The position numbers and the translations under genes are program-made. Positions 31,900 to 36,851 of a stretch of 36,851 nucleotides of DNA are shown here, in pieces. The stretch comes from Bacteroidota bacterium (GTDB lineage Bacteria > Bacteroidota > Bacteroidia > UKL13-3), in NCBI GenBank assembly GCA_947492885.1, contig CANLPK010000001.1, positions 1-36,851 of the forward strand, given 5' to 3'. The stretch's first letter is position 1. The number at the start of each line of letters is the position of its first letter. The notes beneath the pieces were generated by a model. It was not told where the DNA came from and did not search any database. It was given only the letters and a program-made list of their open reading frames with translations.

Positions 31900-32649
31900 A
31901 TGAGAAAATTTATACTTTTACTTTTTGTTATCGTGTTTTCGTATTCGGCCAATAGCCAATGCACTCCCGATGCCAATTTAACCCATTCGGGTTTTTACCC
32001 AAATCCACTGCCAGACGGCAAAGTTGGGGTGGCTTACAATCAAAATATAACCTTCCAGTTTCCATCCGATACCAATATTGTAATTTTTGGTTCTTCTCAA
32101 GCGATACATATCGATTCGGTTATTATTCAATCGGTGAATGGCTTTCCGGCTAGTTTCACCAAGACTTGTGATGCAGCGAATTGTAAATATTTTGGGAGCT
32201 CATTGAGAGGATGTATGAAAATAAGCGGTACCCCAGCGGCAGCCGATACCGGATCGAAGAAATTAGTTATTAGTGTAATACTTAAAATAAAATTATCGGG
32301 AGTTCCTTTACCTTACCCTTTAACGGATTCATCTCAAACCTATCGTGTGGCACCAGCCAATGTAGGCTTAAACCGAGGAACGGTGGCCAGTTATAACTTT
32401 GGTATTGATCAAATTACCCCAAATCCATTTACAGAAAAGACAGTCGTTACCATCTCATCTCCTAAAAATGATAAAATGGTAGTGATTATTCGTGATATTC
32501 TTGGCAAAGAAGTATACAGAAATGAAGTGAACTGTAAAACGGGTGTTAACTACGCCACCATTAATACAGAAGACTTTAAAGCAGGATATTATTTGCTTTC
32601 AGTAACCTCCGCATCCGGCGTAATAACCCGAAAAATAACCAAACGTTAA
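31900..32649 (+). CDS. Secreted protein with T9SS type A sorting domain
   Basis: 249 residues. The signal peptide spans 1-19 (ending NS before Gln20). A beta-rich N-terminal domain contains four Cys (CTPDANLTHSGFYP, TCDAANCKYF, RGCMK) that may form disulfides. The T9SS type A C-terminal domain starts near residue 168 (IDQITPNPFTEKTVVTI, IRDILGKEVYRNEV, GYYLLSV, final KITKR). No enzymatic motif is seen. It sits between the STAS-like and RNase Z genes on the same strand, apparently with its own promoter. Confidence 0.82.
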   Translation: MRKFILLLFVIVFSYSANSQCTPDANLTHSGFYPNPLPDGKVGVAYNQNITFQFPSDTNIVIFGSSQAIHIDSVIIQSVNGFPASFTKTCDAANCKYFGSSLRGCMKISGTPAAADTGSKKLVISVILKIKLSGVPLPYPLTDSSQTYRVAPANVGLNRGTVASYNFGIDQITPNPFTEKTVVTISSPKNDKMVVIIRDILGKEVYRNEVNCKTGVNYATINTEDFKAGYYLLSVTSASGVITRKITKR

Positions 32650-32701
32650 AAGTTGGATATTGCAGCTTGTGAATCAATTCAGATGCTCTGAAAAATTAAT
32701 T

Positions 32702-32710
32702 TATCTTTGC
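32702..32710 (+). promoter_or_regulatory. -7 promoter element of rnz
   Basis: TATCTTTGC is a full TAnnTTTGC match 46 bases before the ATG at 32757. Confidence 0.6.
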
Positions 32711-32756
32711 AAAGCATTTTTCACTTTGTGACCTCAACTTTTGGAAATACTACACT

Positions 32757-33671
32757 ATGTCGTTTGAGTTAACCATATTAGGCAACAGTTCGTCTACCCC
32801 CACATCGCGCCGCCATCCAAGTGCGCAAGTTCTAAAAATAAATAACGATTTTATTTTGATCGATTGTGGCGAAGGCACACAAAATCAAATGTTGCGTTAT
32901 AAGATAAGCCATAACAAAATCCGTTATATCTTTATCAGCCATATGCACGGCGACCACTTCCTGGGACTTCCTGGATTGCTGTGTACAATGAGTGTTCAAG
33001 GGCGAATTGACGATTTGGATATTTATTGCCCTGAAGAATTGGAGTTCTTAATCAACCTTCAATTTAGCTTAAGCGATGTGCAATTAAAGTTTAAAGTGAT
33101 TTACCATAAGTTGCAATTTGATGGAGTGAAGGAAGTATTAGAAACTCGCGATTTCAGGGTTACTTCAGTTCCTTTGAAGCACCGTATCAATTGCGCAGGA
33201 TTCTTATTCGTAGAGCGCGTTTATGGACGAAAAATCAATAAACAAGAAGCAGATCCTTTGAATTTGACCCAACCTGAATTTGAAAATCTTAGAAATGGGG
33301 GCGACTATAAAGGCAGGGATGGAAAAATAATTCCGAATGCCAAGCTTACCTTCGATCCACGGAAATCATTCCGCTACGCCTATATCACCGATACCATTTA
33401 TGATGAAGAACTCATTCCTCACTTAGAGCGATTTGATTTACTTTATCACGAAGCTACCTTTGCTCATGATATGGTTGACCGTGCGAAGACAACCTTCCAC
33501 AGTACCGCCTTACAAGCCGGCAAACTCGCTTCTAGAGCCAAGGTAATGAAACTTATCATAGGTCATTTCAGTGCTCGCTATCAAAATTTGGATGAGCTCT
33601 TGGAAGAAACAAAAGATGTGTTTCCACGTGCCGAAATTGCAGAAGAAGGAAAGACCTTTAAGTTGCGCTAA
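32757..33671 (+). CDS. rnz: Ribonuclease Z
   Basis: 3' endonuclease that matures tRNA precursors (elaC family). 304 residues: N-terminal LTILGNSSSTPTSRRHPSAQ, DCGEGTQNQMLR (substrate pocket), the zinc motif SHMHGDHFLGLPGLL (His62, His64, Asp66, His67), PLKHRINCAGF (His), YITDT (Asp) and IIGHFSARY (final His). Length is typical of the short form. The N-terminal PTxxRxPSxQ motif distinguishes it from generic MBL hydrolases. Confidence 0.95.
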   Translation: MSFELTILGNSSSTPTSRRHPSAQVLKINNDFILIDCGEGTQNQMLRYKISHNKIRYIFISHMHGDHFLGLPGLLCTMSVQGRIDDLDIYCPEELEFLINLQFSLSDVQLKFKVIYHKLQFDGVKEVLETRDFRVTSVPLKHRINCAGFLFVERVYGRKINKQEADPLNLTQPEFENLRNGGDYKGRDGKIIPNAKLTFDPRKSFRYAYITDTIYDEELIPHLERFDLLYHEATFAHDMVDRAKTTFHSTALQAGKLASRAKVMKLIIGHFSARYQNLDELLEETKDVFPRAEIAEEGKTFKLR

Positions 33672-33736
33672 ACCAAGGCTTCTAGGCTATTTTTAAACCC
33701 TTCCTTCCCTTTAGATAGGGATTCAGGATTATTTCT

Positions 33737-33745
33737 TATTTTCGC
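33737..33745 (+). promoter_or_regulatory. -7 promoter element of metK
   Basis: TATTTTCGC lies about 32 bases before the ATG at 33776. The resulting leader is too short to hold a SAM riboswitch. Confidence 0.5.
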
Positions 33746-33775
33746 ACCTCAAAATTTAAAATTCCTTTTACAATA

Positions 33776-35029
33776 ATGTCATATTTATTCACGTCAGAAT
33801 CAGTATCAGAAGGGCATCCGGATAAAGTTGCCGATCAAATCAGCGATGCATTAATCGATAACTTTCTAGCATTCGACCCCAATTCAAAAGTTGCTTGCGA
33901 AACCTTAGTAACCACCGGTCAGGTAATTCTTGCTGGTGAAGTAAAGTCTAAATCATACTTAGATGTACAAGAAATCGCTCGTGGCGTGATTCGTAAAATT
34001 GGATATACCAAAAGCGAATACATGTTCGAAGCTAACTCTTGCGGTATTTTATCAGCCATTCACGAGCAATCGGCAGATATCAATCAAGGCGTTGACAAAA
34101 AGAAAAAAGAAGAGCAAGGTGCTGGCGACCAAGGAATGATGTTTGGTTATGCAACCAACGAAACCAGCAACTATATGCCATTGGCACTCGATTTAGCACA
34201 TGCTATCTTGTTGGAGCTTGCTGCATTGCGTCGCGAGAACAAACAAATCAAATACCTTCGTCCTGATGCTAAATCGCAAGTAACGATTGAGTATAATGAT
34301 AATAACCAACCTGTTCGTATCGATGCCATTGTTGTTTCAACTCAACATGATGATTTTGATGCAGAAGAGAAAATGCTTGCGAAGATTAAGAAAGATATCG
34401 TAAACATTCTAATTCCACGAGTGAAAGCAAATTATCCTAAATATGCGCACTTGTTCAATAACAAAATCAAGTATCATATTAACCCTACAGGAAAGTTCGT
34501 AATTGGTGGACCGCATGGCGATACCGGATTAACTGGCCGTAAAATTATTGTTGATACCTATGGAGGTAAAGGAGCTCACGGTGGTGGTGCATTCTCAGGA
34601 AAAGATCCAAGCAAAGTGGATCGTTCGGCAGCTTATGCTACTCGCCATATTGCTAAGAACTTGGTTGCTGCTGGCGTTTGTTCAGAAGTATTAGTTCAAG
34701 TTTCTTATGCTATTGGTGTTGCTCAGCCAATGGGTATTTATATCAATACAAGCGGTACTTCTAAAGTGAAGTTAACCGATGGACAAATTGCAAAAAAAGT
34801 AGAGGAGATTTTTGACATGCGTCCTTACTTCATTGAGCAACGTTTAAAATTACGTACTCCAATGTACTCGGAAACTGCAGCATACGGTCATATGGGTCGT
34901 AAGAATGAAACAGTAACCAAAACATTTACTTCTCCTGATGGAAAAGTGAAGAAGATGAAAGTTGAATTATTTACTTGGGAGAAATTAGATTACGTAGGTA
35001 AAGTGAAAGCTGCCTTTGGATTGAAATAA
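33776..35029 (+). CDS. metK: S-adenosylmethionine synthetase
   Basis: Makes S-adenosylmethionine from methionine and ATP. 417 residues with [15 protein letters not shown] (11-25), the loop [12 protein letters not shown] (115-126), [21 protein letters not shown] and the Gly-rich P-loop-like [20 protein letters not shown]-terminal TAAYGHMGR is conserved. Slightly longer than Escherichia coli MetK (384), from insertions such as the KKKKEEQ run near 108-114, as in other Bacteroidota. It has its own promoter and terminator. Expression is apparently not riboswitch-controlled. Confidence 0.96.
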   Translation: MSYLFTSESVSEGHPDKVADQISDALIDNFLAFDPNSKVACETLVTTGQVILAGEVKSKSYLDVQEIARGVIRKIGYTKSEYMFEANSCGILSAIHEQSADINQGVDKKKKEEQGAGDQGMMFGYATNETSNYMPLALDLAHAILLELAALRRENKQIKYLRPDAKSQVTIEYNDNNQPVRIDAIVVSTQHDDFDAEEKMLAKIKKDIVNILIPRVKANYPKYAHLFNNKIKYHINPTGKFVIGGPHGDTGLTGRKIIVDTYGGKGAHGGGAFSGKDPSKVDRSAAYATRHIAKNLVAAGVCSEVLVQVSYAIGVAQPMGIYINTSGTSKVKLTDGQIAKKVEEIFDMRPYFIEQRLKLRTPMYSETAAYGHMGRKNETVTKTFTSPDGKVKKMKVELFTWEKLDYVGKVKAAFGLK

Positions 35030-35048
35030 TTTCCCATATTTTAAATAT

Positions 35049-35081
35049 AACCCCGATTGAAGTATCAGTCGGGGTTTTTTT
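35049..35081 (+). terminator. Intrinsic terminator of metK
   Basis: AACCCCGA (35049-35056) pairs with TCGGGGTT (35069-35076); the inner TGA/TCA extends the stem. Seven T follow, 20 bases after the stop codon. Confidence 0.88.
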
Positions 35082-35115
35082 ATGGGTGCACATTTCGGTT
35101 ATAAGGTGAATTTTA

Positions 35116-35123
35116 TATCTTTG
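35116..35123 (+). promoter_or_regulatory. -7 promoter element of the beta-helix protein gene
   Basis: TATCTTTG, exact TAnnTTTG, 22 bases before the ATG at 35146. Confidence 0.55.
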
Positions 35124-35145
35124 AATCAATCCATCAACAACATTA

Positions 35146-36851
35146 ATGAAAAAATTACTCCTTCTCTTTCTTTGTGTTTATTGTGTAATAATTACCAAAG
35201 CGCAGGCAAATAGTGAGTTCTATCCTTTGATAAATAGTATAGGATTTAGCTTCGACATATCATCTCATGATACCAGTGCAAAAGCAAGTTGCGTTTTATT
35301 TTATGGAGAGCAAGCAAATTCAACACAGAGAAATTTTGATGGTTCTATTATTTGGGTCAACGGTAAACGCGAACTAAGAGGAAGTTTTTTAAACCTTAAA
35401 CCCAATACCTTGTATTATATTCAAGGAACGCTTAACTATGGTGATGCTACAACAAAGAGCATCAATACTCAGATTAAGACCCTTGCAGAGCCTAATATTA
35501 ATGCCAGTTCCAATATTAAGTATGTGAGTCCAACAGGTAGCGGAACGAGTTATACTTCTTCCAATCCGGGAAATTTAAAAGCACTTTTTAATTTAGGATT
35601 GGCATGTGGAACCACGGTACTTTTAAAAGGAGGAACCTATAGCACCGGCGATATACAACTTAATTTATTGCAAGATTGTGATAGCGCTTCTCCAATAGTT
35701 ATTATGGCAGCGCCCAATGAAACACCCATACTCGATGGAGGCGATTATACGCAGTACACCTGGACGCGACATCCTTCCGATACCAATTTATACTATACCA
35801 CCATCAAACCCGAATTAGAATACAATTCGCTTTGTTTGATGGATTCGGTGCGACTTTATCCGTATGGGTTTCTTACACCATGGAGTATCGACCCTACGTA
35901 TCCATGCCTAACCAGCTTAAATTTTGAGCAATCGGGTTTTTATAGAAATGCGAATTTGGTTTATATCAAAACCTTAGATCATAAAAATCCGAATAATGCT
36001 TCGATAGTTTTTTCTAAATATTTTTATTGCTTGCAAGTCCAAGGAAATCGGCATCAAAACTATGTCTATTTCAAGGGGATCGTATTCAAAAATTATGGTA
36101 AAGGAACCTGTACCAAAGATATTCTTGGAAACCCTACCTGCTATCCTTCATTCACGGTTGATTTTCAGTATGCCAATCATGTAATTATTGATTCCTGCCA
36201 ATTTAACTTCTGTAATATACCATTAGGGTTTTCACATAACTGCAATCAAACTATCATTCAGCATTGCACCTTCATTGATGGAATAGGGCAATGGTCGCAT
36301 GGTGCGTTTAAACAAACTCGAGATGAGAATATTTTAGAACGAGGTACCTATGGACGCTATCTGGAATATTCTTCTATCAATATGCTTCCCGACGATACCG
36401 TTCAAAAAGGTTTTATCATTCGTTACAATACTGTGAAAGGAAGTATTGGAGGCTTGGTTGGTCAACGTATTACAAATACCGAACGCATTGAAGAAACGGA
36501 GATTAATAATAATAAAGTGAGTTATTGCTATAATGGTATTAACGCCGATGGTGGAAGTGCCAATACTCGAATTTGGCAAAATGAAATAGATCATTGTTCT
36601 GTTGGGCTTTCTTTTATCAGCGCCTCTCTGGGTCCGAATTATATTTTCAGAAATAATATCCATCATATCATTGAAAGAAAAAATCAGCACTTCGATGTGT
36701 TTTTTATGGATTGCAATAATGTGCTCTCTGCGAAAATTTGGGGTACTGGTGTCAAGTTAAATGCAATGCCAAGAACCATTCGCCCACCTGAAATGTTCTT
36801 CATCAACAATACCTTTCATACCCTTGACACCCTTGGTTTTTGTATGTATTT
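35146..36851 (+). CDS. Secreted right-handed beta-helix protein (3' partial)
   Basis: Open from the ATG at 35146 to the window edge (568 codons seen). The signal peptide covers residues 1-19 (MKKLLLLFLCVYC..., ending TKA before Gln20). An Ig/fibronectin-like N-terminal domain (about 25-120) is followed by a stretch with VSPTGSGTSYTSSNPGNL and TTVLLKGGTYS, typical at the start of parallel beta-helix proteins. Then come repeated coil turns such as QYANHVIIDSCQFNFC, CNQTIIQHCTFIDG, KGFIIRYNTVKG, ERIEETEINNNKVSY and ANTRIWQNEIDHC. Polysaccharide lyase-like or adhesin function is possible; no catalytic site can be assigned. Whether a T9SS sorting domain ends it cannot be seen. Confidence 0.78.
   Translation, partial: MKKLLLLFLCVYCVIITKAQANSEFYPLINSIGFSFDISSHDTSAKASCVLFYGEQANSTQRNFDGSIIWVNGKRELRGSFLNLKPNTLYYIQGTLNYGDATTKSINTQIKTLAEPNINASSNIKYVSPTGSGTSYTSSNPGNLKALFNLGLACGTTVLLKGGTYSTGDIQLNLLQDCDSASPIVIMAAPNETPILDGGDYTQYTWTRHPSDTNLYYTTIKPELEYNSLCLMDSVRLYPYGFLTPWSIDPTYPCLTSLNFEQSGFYRNANLVYIKTLDHKNPNNASIVFSKYFYCLQVQGNRHQNYVYFKGIVFKNYGKGTCTKDILGNPTCYPSFTVDFQYANHVIIDSCQFNFCNIPLGFSHNCNQTIIQHCTFIDGIGQWSHGAFKQTRDENILERGTYGRYLEYSSINMLPDDTVQKGFIIRYNTVKGSIGGLVGQRITNTERIEETEINNNKVSYCYNGINADGGSANTRIWQNEIDHCSVGLSFISASLGPNYIFRNNIHHIIERKNQHFDVFFMDCNNVLSAKIWGTGVKLNAMPRTIRPPEMFFINNTFHTLDTLGFCMY

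Noticed and set aside
33672-33775. SAM riboswitch upstream of metK
   Set aside because: The promoter element leaves only about 30 bases of leader, and no multi-helix structure is apparent.
36334-36690. Minus-strand frame of 118 codons near the right edge
   Set aside because: It opposes the secreted beta-helix frame, which is continuous from 35146 with a signal peptide and repeats.
1-36851. Mobile element, prophage, defence island or integron
   Set aside because: No transposase, integrase, phage structural genes, terminal inverted repeats, att-like duplications or tRNA insertion sites were recognised.

Overview
The window is an ordinary, gene-dense stretch of chromosome from a low-GC member of the Bacteroidota, probably an environmental Chitinophagales/Sphingobacteriales-like lineage. 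Three kinds of evidence point there. First, three proteins end in type IX secretion (T9SS type A) sorting domains. Second, many genes have TAnnTTTG or TAnnTTCG promoter elements and no Shine-Dalgarno sequence. Third, several families typical of the phylum are present: DUF2851, SDR-type threonine dehydrogenase, YfhO, a Lys/Ala-rich H1-like protein, ribosomal protein bTHX, and a PIF1-like helicase with a C-terminal HTH. I see no tRNA, rRNA, CRISPR array, transposase, phage or integron structure.

Layout. Positions 1-3985 hold the 3' end of the helicase gene, an MBL-fold hydrolase, a tiny bTHX gene (1567-1677), a membrane-anchored M90/MtfA-like peptidase, a DUF985 cupin and the diadenylate cyclase CdaA. 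Positions 4179-8926 hold a minus-strand pair of secreted proteins (a T9SS-sorted protein followed by a collagen-like, S74 chaperone-ended tail-fibre-like protein), then a helical-repeat protein and a small secreted protein. Positions 8923-12804 (minus) hold only the N-terminal half of carB, then adk, a T9SS-sorted protein and a thiamine pyrophosphokinase. Positions 12885-16077 hold a DUF115/GT42-like protein, a degenerate Rieske-like lipoprotein, a sialidase-like propeller and the H1-like protein. An AT-rich gap of about 700 bp (16078-16778) follows.

Positions 16779-20833 (+) hold a propeller-like unknown, an extended SDR and a VWA-like membrane protein. Positions 20845-26393 (minus) hold a secreted YD-repeat-like protein, threonine dehydrogenase, YfhO and exonuclease III. 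Positions 26606-29840 (+) hold ndk, a small membrane protein, DUF2851 and a BtuF-like binding protein that lacks a signal peptide. Positions 29847-31414 (minus) hold a PolB-type exonuclease and a classical SDR. Positions 31466-36851 (+) hold a STAS-like acidic protein, a T9SS-sorted protein, RNase Z, metK and a secreted beta-helix protein cut by the window edge.

The genes are mainly housekeeping (nucleotide metabolism, SAM, RNA processing, repair, cofactor salvage) interspersed with lineage-specific secreted proteins. I found no clear new multi-gene defence or metabolic system. The most notable points are: the split carB; an adk promoter whose -33 element sits in the loop of the preceding terminator; a Rieske-fold lipoprotein whose cluster ligands look lost; all eight SPase I-type secreted proteins carrying Gln at the predicted mature N-terminus; and a STAS-like protein near RNase Z.
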